DNA of 64,000 nt from Stenotrophomonas sp. WZN-1. GTDB lineage: Bacteria; Pseudomonadota; Gammaproteobacteria; Xanthomonadales; Xanthomonadaceae. Within the stretch, counting starts at the first letter, position 1. Each line of letters begins with the position of its first letter. The stretch covers positions 3,552,001-3,616,000 of the forward strand of contig NZ_CP021768.1 in the NCBI RefSeq assembly GCF_002192255.1, written 5' to 3'. The translations under genes and the position numbers were made by a program. Shown one piece after another: positions 1 to 8,431 of the stretch. The notes beneath the pieces were generated by a model. That model had not been told where the DNA came from and ran no database searches. It saw only the letters and a program-made list of their open reading frames with translations.

Positions 1-1091
1 TCGGCCGCGATCGGTGCAGCGGCTTCAGCGGGCTTTGCACCACTGGCCGGTGCCGCGTCCTTCGCCGCGACCTTCAGGCCCGGGCGCAGCTTGCCGGTGC
101 CATCCACCACGATGCGCTGGCCCGCTTCCAGGCCCTGCCTGATCTCGACCACGCCGGCACGGCGTGCGCCGGTCACCACGTCCACGCGCTCGACGCTGTC
201 GTCTGCGGTGATGCGATACACGTAGGTATCGCGGCCGACCTGCACCACGGCGATTTCCGGAATCACCAGCGCCGGGCGCTCGGGGCGGAACAGGCGCACG
301 TCCAGCAGCATGCCCGGGCGCAGCGCATGGTCGCCATTGGCGAAGTCGGCGCGCACGGTCACCGCACGGGTGGCCGGATCGATGCGCGCATCGATGGTGC
401 TGACCACGCCCTCGAAGGTGCGGCCGGGCCACGCCACGCTGGTGGCACTGACCTTGTCACCGACGCCCAGCGCGGCCAGCTCCACTTCCGGCACCTGGAA
501 ATCGATGTGCATGTGCTCGATATCGTCGAGCGTGGCGATCACCGTGGTCGGCGTCAGCAGCGCGCCCGGACTGACCTGGCGGATGCCAAGCACACCGGCG
601 AACGGCGCACGCACGCGGCGGTCACCGATGTCCGACTGCATCTGCGCCACGCGCGCTTCGGCGGCATCGCGGATCGACTTCTGCGTATCCAGCGTGGCGC
701 TGGACACCAGTCGCTGGGTGGCCAGCTCACGCTGGCGCTTGTACAGCTGATCAGCTTCATGGAAGGTGGCCTGCGCCTGCACCAGCGCGGCCTCCTGGGC
801 CTGGCCGCGCAGGGTCACGATCGGTGCACCGGCCGCAATGTGCTGGCCACTTTCGAAATGCACTTTCTCGACGATCTCGCTGACCTTGGCGGTCACGCTG
901 ATCGATTCGCGCGCTTTGGCCGTGCCCAGTGCCTGCAGGGTGTCGCTCCACTGACGGGACTGCACGACCTGCGCGGTGACCGGCACCGCTTCTCCCTGCC
1001 GACGTGCGGCGGCCTCCTGTTTGCCTGCGCACCCGGCCAGCACGGCCAGGCTGAGGCCAAGGGCCAGGGTCGAAGCGATACGAGCCAACAT
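1..1091 (-). CDS. RND efflux periplasmic adaptor (membrane fusion protein), 3' end outside window
   Basis: Periplasmic adaptor subunit of a tripartite RND efflux pump, bridging the inner-membrane transporter and the outer-membrane channel. The ATG at 1091 opens a frame that stays open to the window edge (363 codons visible). It begins with a lipoprotein signal ending LAVLAGC, so Cys21 is the predicted lipidated residue. Next come the HlyD-like region (VTAQVVQSRQWSDTLQALGTAKARESI), a coiled-coil hairpin around residues 95-150, the lipoyl half RVRAPFAGVLGIRQVSPG, and a beta-barrel region with RPGMLLDVRLFRP. The Ala/Pro-rich tail runs off the edge. The transporter gene should lie to the left, outside the window. 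Substrate cannot be told from the sequence. The family call is firm; the exact pump is unknown. Confidence 0.92.
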   Translation of the reverse strand, partial: MLARIASTLALGLSLAVLAGCAGKQEAAARRQGEAVPVTAQVVQSRQWSDTLQALGTAKARESISVTAKVSEIVEKVHFESGQHIAAGAPIVTLRGQAQEAALVQAQATFHEADQLYKRQRELATQRLVSSATLDTQKSIRDAAEARVAQMQSDIGDRRVRAPFAGVLGIRQVSPGALLTPTTVIATLDDIEHMHIDFQVPEVELAALGVGDKVSATSVAWPGRTFEGVVSTIDARIDPATRAVTVRADFANGDHALRPGMLLDVRLFRPERPALVIPEIAVVQVGRDTYVYRITADDSVERVDVVTGARRAGVVEIRQGLEAGQRIVVDGTGKLRPGLKVAAKDAAPASGAKPAEAAAPIAA

Positions 1092-1362
1092 GAACGGTCC
1101 TGATTGATCCACGGCCGCCGAGTGTAGGCAAGCGCCCCCAAAAGCGGTATGTGCCAAGCGTTTACCAGCGTGGAACCGAAGCCGTGATAGCGCCTTGAAC
1201 CCGTTCCGTGCAAGGCTGCCCTTGGCGGTGTCGGCGTGTGTCGGGTTGTATCCAGCCGTGCACCACGGGCGTTGCCATCGTAGAGTCGAATCTGCCCGAC
1301 GGAGGGCGTCGGGCGGGGACGGATCCTGGCGGGGATCCGGCCCCGTTTTTTTGCCCGTTGCC
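1092..1362. other. intergenic region with stem-loops
   Basis: No credible coding sequence. It must hold the promoter of the leftward efflux adaptor. Near 1288-1308 there is a GCCCGACG...CGTCGGGC stem-loop. Near 1316-1353 an imperfect GC-rich hairpin is followed by seven T on the plus strand, which resembles an intrinsic terminator pointing right, although no rightward gene precedes it. A small RNA ending there is possible but unproven. Confidence 0.4.
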
Positions 1363-3426
1363 TCAATACCGGTAATTCAGCTTCATCCAGACGCTGCGCC
1401 CCGGCTCATTGATGCGCACCGGATCGGCCGGGAAGCCGAAGTCGGCGCTGCCCGCCAGATTCAGGTGCTCGCTGTAGGCACGGTCGAACAGGTTGTCGAC
1501 ACCCGCGCTGAGCTGCAGCTGCGAACTGAAACGGTACGCGGCATTGAGCGCAAAGGTGGCAAAGCCAGCGCTCGGCCCGAGGTCCTGTGCGACCACATTG
1601 CCCTGGCCATTTGCGACACGATGCTGGTGGGTCACCGCACGCAGCAGCGCACCGGCGCTCCAGCGCTGGCCTTCCCAGTTCGCACTCAGCCGCGCTTCCA
1701 GCGGCGGCATCTGCGGCAGCGGACGCTGTTGGTCGCGGTTCTCGCCCCAGGCATAGGCCAGCGTGCCACCCAGCTTCCACTGTTCGGCCACACTCACTTC
1801 CAGCCCCGCCTCGGCACCGGCAATGCGCGCATCGACGTTGCTGGCCTGGCTCATGCCCATCATGCCGCTGCCGTGGTAGGTGAACAGGATGTAGTCCTGG
1901 ATCTGCCCGGCGTACGCCGAAACCCATGCCTGCACGCGCGGCCCCTTGTACTGCAGGCCGACGTCAAGCTGGGTCGTACGCTCGGGCTGGATGCCGGCAA
2001 ACGCGTTCACCGCACCGGCCGGGCCGTGGTCGGGCGAGAACAGCTCCCAGTAGTCGGGCATGCGTTCACTGTGGCCGAGGCCGGCATACCAGGTCAGGCC
2101 GTCGGCCAGGTCCTGCTCGTAGCGCAGGAAACCACTGCCGAGCCATTCCTTGCGACGCTGGCCGGCGGTCGGGTTCGGCCGGTTGCCCATCATCCCGCGG
2201 ATCGACTGCCGCTCGTCGCGCACGCTGGCGCGATCAATGCGCAGGCCGCTGATCCAGCGCTGGCCGGTGCCAGCGCCGAGGGTCAACTCGGTGAACGCGC
2301 CGTAGCGGCGGAAGTTGGCATCGGTTTCCCACGCCGCCAGGCGGTAGGTGCCGCGGCCCATGCCCATGCGCCCACGATGGCGGCTGTCTTCGCCATCCAC
2401 ACCCGCCACCAGCTGCACGTCCTGCCAGCGCCACTCGGAACTGACCCGGCCACCCTGGGTACGGCGATCCACGTTCGAGGCCATCGGCATCGGCATCATG
2501 CTGTTCGGGTTCGGCGTGCGCAGCGTGTAGTTGTCCATCACGTGGTCGGCCTCGTTGTAGTACACGTTGGCCTGCACCGTGTCCCACGCGCCCGGCAGGT
2601 TGCGCTTCTCGAAGCGCGCGGCATAGCTGGTGCGTTCGAACGCGGCCCCGTCCATGCCGCGTCCCGCGTAGCGTGCGATGGCATCACCGGCACCGGCGGA
2701 GATTTCCAGCAGCGTGTCGGCATCCGGCGTCCAGCCGATAGCCACGTCACCGTTCCACTTGCGCCACTTCGACGGCACCACATCACCGTTGCCATCCTTG
2801 TAGTCATCGGCTTCGGAACGGTTGCCACTCGCGCGCACGTAACCGGTCGGGTTGCCCACGGTCAGGTCCAGCACCTGGTCGTTGCGGTTGCGCGAACCAA
2901 CCAGCGCACTGGCATCGGCACGCAGGCCCGGTTCCTCGAAGCGCGGTGTGTCGCGCTCGAAGCGCACGGTGCCGGCCGAGGCACCTGCCCCCCAGCGCAC
3001 GCTCTGCGGGCCCTTGATGATGGTCAGCCGGTCGAAGCTCTCCGGCGCGATGTAGGACAGCGGATTGTCCATGCGCGACGGGCAGGCACCGATCAGGTTG
3101 CCATCGTTGCTGAGGATGTTCAGGCGCGAACCGAACATGCCGCGCAGCACCGGGTCACCGTTGGTGCCGCCGTTGCGGATGGCGGAGAAACCGGGAACGG
3201 TCTTCAGGTAATCGGCGCCATCACTGGCGGGCACCGGCTGCCGCGGCAGGCGCGGGTCGGTCACCCAGTGCAGCGGCGAGGACGGTGCGGCGGCGGTCAC
3301 CACCAGCGTGTCCAGGGTGCGCGCCTCTTCGGCTGGCGCGGCGTGGGCCAGTGATGCGGCCACGGCCAGGCCAAGGGCAACCGGCAGGCGCGCACAGGCG
3401 CCCGCAGGGCGGGAAGTCATTTTCAT
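1363..3426 (-). CDS. TonB-dependent copper receptor (OprC/NosA type)
   Basis: Outer-membrane, TonB-gated receptor of 687 residues, resembling the OprC/NosA copper-receptor family. It has a Sec signal (cut after SLAHA), a TonB-box-like segment DTLVVTAA, a plug domain (about 55-165) with the VLRGMFGSRLNIL and IIKGPQSVRWGAG motifs, then a long beta-barrel ending in the aromatic LNYRY. Met-rich stretches MMPMPMAS (about residue 310) and GMMGMSQ would suit Cu(I) binding. The upstream neighbour on the same strand, 72 bp away, is a His/Met-rich DUF2946 protein often linked with copper receptors, so the two are probably co-transcribed. The family is clear; the metal is inferred from the family, the Met motifs and the neighbour. 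Confidence 0.9.
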   Translation of the reverse strand: MKMTSRPAGACARLPVALGLAVAASLAHAAPAEEARTLDTLVVTAAAPSSPLHWVTDPRLPRQPVPASDGADYLKTVPGFSAIRNGGTNGDPVLRGMFGSRLNILSNDGNLIGACPSRMDNPLSYIAPESFDRLTIIKGPQSVRWGAGASAGTVRFERDTPRFEEPGLRADASALVGSRNRNDQVLDLTVGNPTGYVRASGNRSEADDYKDGNGDVVPSKWRKWNGDVAIGWTPDADTLLEISAGAGDAIARYAGRGMDGAAFERTSYAARFEKRNLPGAWDTVQANVYYNEADHVMDNYTLRTPNPNSMMPMPMASNVDRRTQGGRVSSEWRWQDVQLVAGVDGEDSRHRGRMGMGRGTYRLAAWETDANFRRYGAFTELTLGAGTGQRWISGLRIDRASVRDERQSIRGMMGNRPNPTAGQRRKEWLGSGFLRYEQDLADGLTWYAGLGHSERMPDYWELFSPDHGPAGAVNAFAGIQPERTTQLDVGLQYKGPRVQAWVSAYAGQIQDYILFTYHGSGMMGMSQASNVDARIAGAEAGLEVSVAEQWKLGGTLAYAWGENRDQQRPLPQMPPLEARLSANWEGQRWSAGALLRAVTHQHRVANGQGNVVAQDLGPSAGFATFALNAAYRFSSQLQLSAGVDNLFDRAYSEHLNLAGSADFGFPADPVRINEPGRSVWMKLNYRY

Positions 3427-3498
3427 CGGAACAGCTCCAAAGTACGCATGCGCGCACGGCGCCCGGTCAGGCGTCGTGCGGCAGATTCGATAGGGACA

Positions 3499-3930
3499 TC
3501 AGCGAACGATGGAGAAACGCGGTGGCCCGCGCGCGGCATGCGCCGGCCAGCGCAGCGCAGGCGGTACCTGTTGTGACCAGGGAAATACCAGCCGCGGTCG
3601 CCACAGCAGCGGCAACAGCAGTACCAGCACCGCCAGCCACGGCAGCAGGCGCATCGCCAGCACGCAGTATTCGCAGGCTTCGCCGTGCATGGCGTGGGGA
3701 TCGGCCGGGCGGTTGCGCTCTGCCGGCGCGGTGCCGTGCTGATCGTGCCCGGCCATGGCCATGTCGTGCATGTCATGGCCCATCGCAGCGTGGTCCATGC
3801 CGGCCATCGCCGCGCGCTCCATCGGCTGCGCCTGCAGCGCGCGACTGACCAGCGGCGCAAGCATCATCAGCAGCGTCGCCAGAACGGCGAGCTGGAGCAG
3901 AAGGCGCTGCGGGCGGGACAGGCGGGTCAC
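3499..3930 (-). CDS. DUF2946 family His/Met-rich membrane protein
   Basis: Small protein of 143 residues starting at a GTG at 3930; the frame is open further upstream, but the residues before this GTG do not look like protein of this family. It has an N-terminal hydrophobic segment (about 10-28), then a loop loaded with Met, His and Asp (AMAGMDHAAMGHDMHDMAMAGHD), a CEYC motif (about 80), and a second hydrophobic segment with a WRP motif. This matches DUF2946 proteins, commonly encoded beside TonB-dependent copper receptors. The loop looks made to bind a soft metal such as copper. It lies directly upstream of the receptor gene on the same strand. Molecular role is unknown. The start codon is less certain than the frame. 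Confidence 0.75.
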   Translation of the reverse strand: MTRLSRPQRLLLQLAVLATLLMMLAPLVSRALQAQPMERAAMAGMDHAAMGHDMHDMAMAGHDQHGTAPAERNRPADPHAMHGEACEYCVLAMRLLPWLAVLVLLLPLLWRPRLVFPWSQQVPPALRWPAHAARGPPRFSIVR

Positions 3931-4042
3931 GCTGCTAGTGTAGAGCCGGGTCCCGGGTTGCCCGTGCGACGAACCGTCGCAGGCATTTGCGACACCCGTC
4001 GCGGGGGTGTTCGGCAGGGCTGCAAGCCCTGCCCGACCAACC
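3931..4042. terminator. stem-loop between cysB and the copper locus
   Basis: A strong GC stem-loop (GGCAGGGCTTGCAGCCCTGCC when read on the minus side) lies at about 4012-4032, just downstream of cysB. It has no clear T run, so it is a weak terminator or a REP remnant. The rest (3931-4011) should hold the promoter of the DUF2946/copper-receptor unit. Confidence 0.4.
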
Positions 4043-5026
4043 TCACACCGTGATGGTCTGGGTGAGTGACTCCCACGTTGGTGGCACCGGCCACGCGGCG
4101 ACCTGATTGCCATCCAGCACCCTGCGCAGATCGCGTGGATCGATCTGCGGTGCCAGCACATGCACCAGCTCCAGTGCGTAGTCACGCAGCACGCGGTCGC
4201 GCGGCAGCACCGCCCAGGCGATGCACTCGGCGATGGGGGCGGGCGCCGGCCACGCCTTCAGGTCTTCATCGTTGGAACTGACCGCCATCTCGGCCAGGAG
4301 GCCCACGCCCAGTCCAGTGCGCACATAGGTTTTGATCAGGTCGGCATCGAGCGCGGTCAAGGCTAGGTCGGGCACCAGGCCCTGTGCGGCAAAGGCGCGC
4401 TGCAGCGACGAATTCGGGCGGGTCGAGGATTCGTAGCTGATCAATGGTTGCCGGGCCAGCGCGGCCAGGTCCGGTGCGCGCCCGGCGCGATCCAGCGGGT
4501 GGCCCTTGGGCACCACCACCAGGCGTCGCCAACGGAACAGCGGCACCGCGATGCCATCGGTCGGCTCACCGCCAGCGGTGCTGATGATCGCAATGTCGGC
4601 ATCACCCTGGTTCAAGCGATCCAGCGCATCGGCTTCACCGGCCTGCTGGAGGTGCACGCTCACCTGTGGGTAAGCCTGCTTGATCGCTGCCACCGCCGGC
4701 GGCAGCACGAAGCGCGCCTGGGTGTGGGTGGTGGTCAGGATCAGCTGACCCTGGCTCTCGCGCCGCTGGTTAGCCGCGTAGGTGCGGATGTTGTTGGCCT
4801 CGGCCAGCACCGCGCGGGCACGGGCGATCACCTCGGTGCCGGCCGGGGTGACCGACTCCAGGCTGCGGCCCTTGCGCACGAACAACAGGAAACCCAGCTC
4901 GTCCTCCAGCTGCTTGAGCTGCTTGGACAGGCCGGGCTGGGTGGCGTGCACGCGCGAGGCGGCCAGCGTGATGTTCAGCTCGGCGTCGGCGATGGCAACC
5001 AGGTAGCGCAGCTGGGTCAGCGTCAT
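4043..5026 (-). CDS. cysB: LysR-type regulator CysB
   Basis: Transcriptional activator of the cysteine/sulfate assimilation regulon in the LysR family, 327 residues, close to the usual 324. The N-terminal winged helix-turn-helix (1-60) carries the CysB-type ATQPGLSKQLKQLEDELGFLLFVRKGR. The effector domain (about 90-300) contains the conserved TTTHTQARFVLPPAV segment, and the YESSTRPNSSLQRAF and YVRTGLGVGLLAEMAV stretches. In the family, N-acetylserine is the inducer and sulfide or thiosulfate opposes it. It is divergent from cysK, with 208 bp between the start codons, so cysK is a likely direct target and cysB may regulate itself. Confidence 0.95.
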   Translation of the reverse strand: MTLTQLRYLVAIADAELNITLAASRVHATQPGLSKQLKQLEDELGFLLFVRKGRSLESVTPAGTEVIARARAVLAEANNIRTYAANQRRESQGQLILTTTHTQARFVLPPAVAAIKQAYPQVSVHLQQAGEADALDRLNQGDADIAIISTAGGEPTDGIAVPLFRWRRLVVVPKGHPLDRAGRAPDLAALARQPLISYESSTRPNSSLQRAFAAQGLVPDLALTALDADLIKTYVRTGLGVGLLAEMAVSSNDEDLKAWPAPAPIAECIAWAVLPRDRVLRDYALELVHVLAPQIDPRDLRRVLDGNQVAAWPVPPTWESLTQTITV

Positions 5027-5234
5027 GGGCAGGCAGGCGGCGTGGGGCGGAGGTCCACTCTAGGGTCAATTGCCGTCACCAGCTTATAACCAAAGGTTGT
5101 TTAAGAAAGGTATCTGGTCATTTCCGGGCGTCATATGCCGGCGCTACGGTCAGCCGGCAGCCGCTGGCCTGAACAGCCAGCCCTCCCCCTTCGCCCGCCG
5201 AAGCCCGGCGCGGCCCCGTTTCCGGAGCGCTTCC
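5027..5234. promoter_or_regulatory. divergent cysB-cysK control region
   Basis: The 208 bp between divergent cysB and cysK contain an AT-rich patch at about 5080-5125, unusual in this GC-rich DNA. It includes the short dyad AACC-AAA-GGTT followed by TTTAAGAAAGG. CysB binds poorly conserved AT-rich sites, so this is the best candidate for its operator. No exact site can be assigned by eye. Confidence 0.5.
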
Positions 5235-6194
5235 ATGGCCCTGTACGACTCCATTCTCGATACCGTCGGCAACACCCCCATCGTCAGGCTGCAGCGCCTG
5301 GCACCGCCACAGGTCAGCGTCTACGCCAAGGTCGAGTCATTCAACCCGGGCGGCTCGGTGAAGGACCGCCTGGCGCTGGCGATCATCCTCGACGCCGAAG
5401 CACGGGGCCTGCTCAAGCCGGGCGACACCATCGTGGAGGCCACCTCCGGCAACACCGGCGTGGCCCTGGCGATGGTCGCCGCCGCGCGCGGCTACAAGTT
5501 CGTGGCGACCATGGTCGAGACCTTCTCGGTCGAGCGCCGCAAGCTGATGCGTGCCTATGGTGCCAAGGTGATCCTGACCCCGGCCGCCGAGCGCGGCAGC
5601 GGCATGGTGCGCAAGGCAGCCGAGCTGGCCGAACAGCACGGTTGGTTCCTGGCCAGCCAGTTCGCCAACCCGGCCAACCCGGCCTATCACCGCAACACCA
5701 CCGCCGCGGAAATCCTGCGCGACTTCGCTGGCAAGCGGCTGGACTATTTCGTCAGCGGCTGGGGCACCGGCGGCACGCTCACCGGTGTTGGCGAAGTGCT
5801 GAAGGTCGCGCGCCCGCAGACCCGCATCATCGCCACCGAGCCGGCCGGCGCCGCCCTGCTCAAGGGCGATGACTGGAAGCCGCACAAGATCCAGGGCTGG
5901 ACCCCGGACTTCGTGCCGGACGTGCTCAACCGCGATGTGGTGGACGAACTGGTCTCGGTCGACGATGACCGCGCGATCGCCACCGCGCGCCGCCTGGCGG
6001 CCGAGGAAGGCATCTTCGTCGGCATCTCCGCCGGCGCCACCGTCGCCAGTGCGCTGGACGTGGCCGCGCGCGCTGAACCGGGCTCGGTGATCCTGGCGAT
6101 GCTGCCGGACACCGGTGAACGCTATTTCTCCACGCCGCTGTTCGCCGATGTGAACGAAGGCTCCGACGACGACTGGCTGGCAGGCCTGCCGTGA
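5235..6194 (+). CDS. cysK: cysteine synthase A (O-acetylserine sulfhydrylase)
   Basis: PLP enzyme making cysteine from O-acetylserine and sulfide; 319 residues, the normal length. Starts at the ATG at 5235 (MALYDSILDTVGNTPIVRL), where family homology begins; the frame is open upstream without family sequence. Visible motifs are the PLP lysine in NPGGSVKDRLA (about residue 43), the substrate loop EATSGNTGVALA (about 70), the phosphate-binding GWGTGGTLTGVGE (about 175) and the conserved VGISAGAT (about 260). Divergent from its presumed activator cysB. A CysM-type enzyme is possible, but the length and C-terminus fit CysK better. Confidence 0.93.
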   Translation: MALYDSILDTVGNTPIVRLQRLAPPQVSVYAKVESFNPGGSVKDRLALAIILDAEARGLLKPGDTIVEATSGNTGVALAMVAAARGYKFVATMVETFSVERRKLMRAYGAKVILTPAAERGSGMVRKAAELAEQHGWFLASQFANPANPAYHRNTTAAEILRDFAGKRLDYFVSGWGTGGTLTGVGEVLKVARPQTRIIATEPAGAALLKGDDWKPHKIQGWTPDFVPDVLNRDVVDELVSVDDDRAIATARRLAAEEGIFVGISAGATVASALDVAARAEPGSVILAMLPDTGERYFSTPLFADVNEGSDDDWLAGLP

Positions 6195-6222
6195 GCCAGG
6201 GTCGGCTCCCGTTTTCGTTCAA

Positions 6223-6303
6223 GGTAGCGCCGGGCCATGCCCGGCGTTGCTGTTTCCGGCATTCGCTTCGTTCACCATCCGCCGGGCATGGCCCGGCGCT
6301 ACC
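6223..6303. repeat. SMAG-type REP pair (inverted)
   Basis: Two 24-bp palindromic units face each other: GGTAGCGCCGGGCCATGCCC at 6223 and its complement ending GGCGCTACC at 6303, with a 33-bp spacer. Each unit is itself a hairpin headed by GTAG, as in the SMAG (Stenotrophomonas GTAG) repeats. It sits just after cysK. Confidence 0.85.
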
Positions 6304-6485
6304 GTTTCGCCACATCCCCCTTCCTGCTTCAGCCTGCGTGAAGGCGCCGCCCGCCATCGTGCGTGAAGGCCGTCGGATCGCAGCGCGTGAGACGGTCATG
6401 ACGCAGTATCGATGCGCTGTCCCCTACCGTGGGAACAGCCGGCGCAGATGCTGCGCGGATCACCTCACAGGCAGGAGACGGACGC

Positions 6486-7085
6486 ATGAAGATCGAGGTT
6501 TGGCAGGGCGACATCACGACCCTGGCGGTGGATGCGATCGTCAACGCGGCCAATGAAACACTGCTCGGTGGCGGCGGTGTCGACGGCGCGATCCATCGTG
6601 CAGCCGGCCCCGCACTGCTGGCCGAGTGCGCGCAATTGCCGGAGCTGCGCCCGGGCGTGCGTTGCCCGACCGGCGAAGTGCGCGCCACCGACGCTTACGC
6701 ATTGCCGGCGCGGCATGTACTGCACACAGTGGGCCCGGTCTGGCACGACGGCCAGCGCGACGAACCGGCCTTGCTGGCCAACTGCTACTGGAAGTCGCTG
6801 CAGCTGGCCGAGTCGCTGGGCGTGCAGTCGATCGCGTTTCCCGCGATCAGCTGCGGCGTGTATGGCTACCCGCTGTACCAGGCGGCGCAGATCGCAGTGA
6901 CGGAAACACTGGCGTGGCAACGCAGCCACGCACAACCGATGCGCATCGTGCTGGTGGCGTTCAATACCGCTACGGCCAAGGCCTACCAGCAGGCGCTGAG
7001 CGCCGCCGGGCAAAGCGCGGACAGCGAACCGCGCGTGTCGATGCTGCCGCCCTTGGGTGATGCGGGCTTTGCCGCCGCGCATTGA
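6486..7085 (+). CDS. macrodomain hydrolase (O-acetyl-ADP-ribose deacetylase, YmdB type)
   Basis: Single macrodomain of 199 residues. Such enzymes hydrolyse O-acetyl-ADP-ribose or remove ADP-ribose from proteins. Start chosen at the ATG at 6486 ([41 protein letters not shown]), preceded by an AGGAGA ribosome-binding site; the longer frame adds only non-family sequence. Signature blocks are VDAIVNAAN with the catalytic-type Asn, [32 protein letters not shown] and [14 protein letters not shown]. The last 25 residues lie beyond the family core. It stands alone with a strong hairpin right after it, so it is monocistronic. No partner ADP-ribosyltransferase is encoded nearby. Confidence 0.92.
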   Translation: MKIEVWQGDITTLAVDAIVNAANETLLGGGGVDGAIHRAAGPALLAECAQLPELRPGVRCPTGEVRATDAYALPARHVLHTVGPVWHDGQRDEPALLANCYWKSLQLAESLGVQSIAFPAISCGVYGYPLYQAAQIAVTETLAWQRSHAQPMRIVLVAFNTATAKAYQQALSAAGQSADSEPRVSMLPPLGDAGFAAAH

Positions 7086-7105
7086 ACCCGGGTGCGCGAC
7101 GTAAA

Positions 7106-7136
7106 GGAAAAGGCCGGGCATTGCCCGGCCTTTTCC
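7106..7136. terminator. bidirectional intrinsic terminator
   Basis: Nearly perfect hairpin with 15-bp arms, GGAAAAGGCCGGGCA and its complement, with A and T runs on both flanks. It lies between the convergent macrodomain gene (ending 7085) and the lipoprotein gene (ending 7178), and can end transcription from both sides. Confidence 0.85.
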
Positions 7137-7177
7137 GTTGCACCATTGTCCTCATCCACGCGCGGCGTGGATCACAC

Positions 7178-8302
7178 TCAACGGCTGGCAGCTTCCACCG
7201 CGGCGGCCGCGTCGGCCGCCGCGCGTGCCGCCGAGGCCGCAGCCCCATCGGCGCTGGCGCCATCCACCTGCACGCGCACTTCCACCATGCCCGCGCCATT
7301 GTTCAGGCTGGACACGTCGACCGTGTAGTGACCCGCTGGCAGGGTCTCTTCCAGGCGCGAGTTGGTCCCGTTGCCACCGTCGTCGTCGGCCAGCTCGACA
7401 TCGCCGCCGACCACGCGCAGCACGGTATCGACCTGGCTGGAGATCGCATCCAGGCGCACATCGGCCGGGCGATCCAGGGACAGCAGGAAGCGGCGGCGGC
7501 CATCGTTGTCAAGCATCGTGTACACGCTGCCCGACTTCGGCAGCGCCGTGCCATCGCGCTCGACCAGATTGCCCGGCAGCTCGATGCGTTTGGCCGACAG
7601 GGTGAACATGCCCGTGACGCCGTCGCCGAGGCCACGCGCGGTCAGGGTGTACTTGCCCGGCTTCAGTGACAGGGTCAGGCGCGAGTTGGTGCTGTCGCCG
7701 CCATCGTCATTCTCGGCGTCCACGCCCTGGCCCGACAGCTTCAGCACCGGATCGAAGACGTCCGACACCAGGCGGATCTCGTACAGGCCAGCCTTGTCCA
7801 CCTGCAGGGTGTAATCCTGGGAACCACCGGCCAGCATGTCGGCGATCTCGCCACTGCCCGCCAGCGGCTTGCCGTCGTACGGCACCAGCTTCTCGGCGCG
7901 CAGGCGGTACGGACCGTAATCGGTCGAGCCATTGGCGTTGACCGCCACCTGGTAGGTGCCGCCGCCGTTGGCACGGAACGCCAGCGAGACGTCGCCTTCG
8001 CGCTCGTAGCCGGTGTTGCTGCTGGCCACCAGGCTGCCGTTGCTGAACACGGCGATCGAGCCGCTCAGCGAACCGGTCAGCTTCAGCCCGACCAGCTGCT
8101 TGTCTTCCAGCTTGATCTGGTAGAGCTGGTGGTGGCTGCCGTCGTTGTAGTTGATGCCGCTGCGCGAGGTGATCTCGCCGGACACCGGCTTGTCGAAATC
8201 GAGCGACGCGGCCTTGCCCGCGTCCGCGCCGCCGCCGATGCGGTTGCAACCGCCGGCGACCAGGACCGTGGCAACGGCCAGTGTGATTGCTGCCAAACGC
8301 AT
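7178..8302 (-). CDS. lipoprotein with PPC-like repeats
   Basis: Envelope lipoprotein of 374 residues. The ATG at 8302 starts a lipoprotein signal ending VLVAGGC (Cys19). The body holds three beta-sandwich units. Two carry the clear pattern of bacterial pre-peptidase C-terminal (PPC) domains, an Asp-rich turn followed by TNSRL: AENDDGGDSTNSRLTLSLKPGKYTL (about 190-215) and ADDDGGNGTNSRLEETLPAGHYTVDV (about 315-340). PPC domains usually ride on secreted proteases, but no protease domain is present. The last 25 residues are almost pure Ala/Arg/Asp. No neighbour suggests a partner; the aldolase gene follows divergently in control but on the same strand, beyond its own terminator. Function unknown. 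Confidence 0.8.
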   Translation of the reverse strand: MRLAAITLAVATVLVAGGCNRIGGGADAGKAASLDFDKPVSGEITSRSGINYNDGSHHQLYQIKLEDKQLVGLKLTGSLSGSIAVFSNGSLVASSNTGYEREGDVSLAFRANGGGTYQVAVNANGSTDYGPYRLRAEKLVPYDGKPLAGSGEIADMLAGGSQDYTLQVDKAGLYEIRLVSDVFDPVLKLSGQGVDAENDDGGDSTNSRLTLSLKPGKYTLTARGLGDGVTGMFTLSAKRIELPGNLVERDGTALPKSGSVYTMLDNDGRRRFLLSLDRPADVRLDAISSQVDTVLRVVGGDVELADDDGGNGTNSRLEETLPAGHYTVDVSSLNNGAGMVEVRVQVDGASADGAAASAARAAADAAAAVEAASR

Positions 8303-8381
8303 GTTGTTTCTCCTTGGCCTTCCATGTGGTTCCCGCACGCCGGCCGGGCATGCGGGGGCGGAAAAGATACCCGCAAAAGCA

Positions 8382-8404
8382 AACGCCGGCGTAAAGCCGG
8401 CGTT
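8382..8404 (-). terminator. intrinsic terminator of the aldolase gene
   Basis: Hairpin AACGCCGGC-TTTAC-GCCGGCGTT read on the minus strand, followed by TTGCTTTTGC, 28 bp after the aldolase stop codon. Confidence 0.75.
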
Positions 8405-8431
8405 GCCCTGTTCATCCTGCAAGGGAACGGA

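Noticed and set aside
3916..4042. Possible tRNA-like or small RNA fold near 3960-4030.
   Set aside because: No cloverleaf with tRNA invariants; only GC stem-loops.
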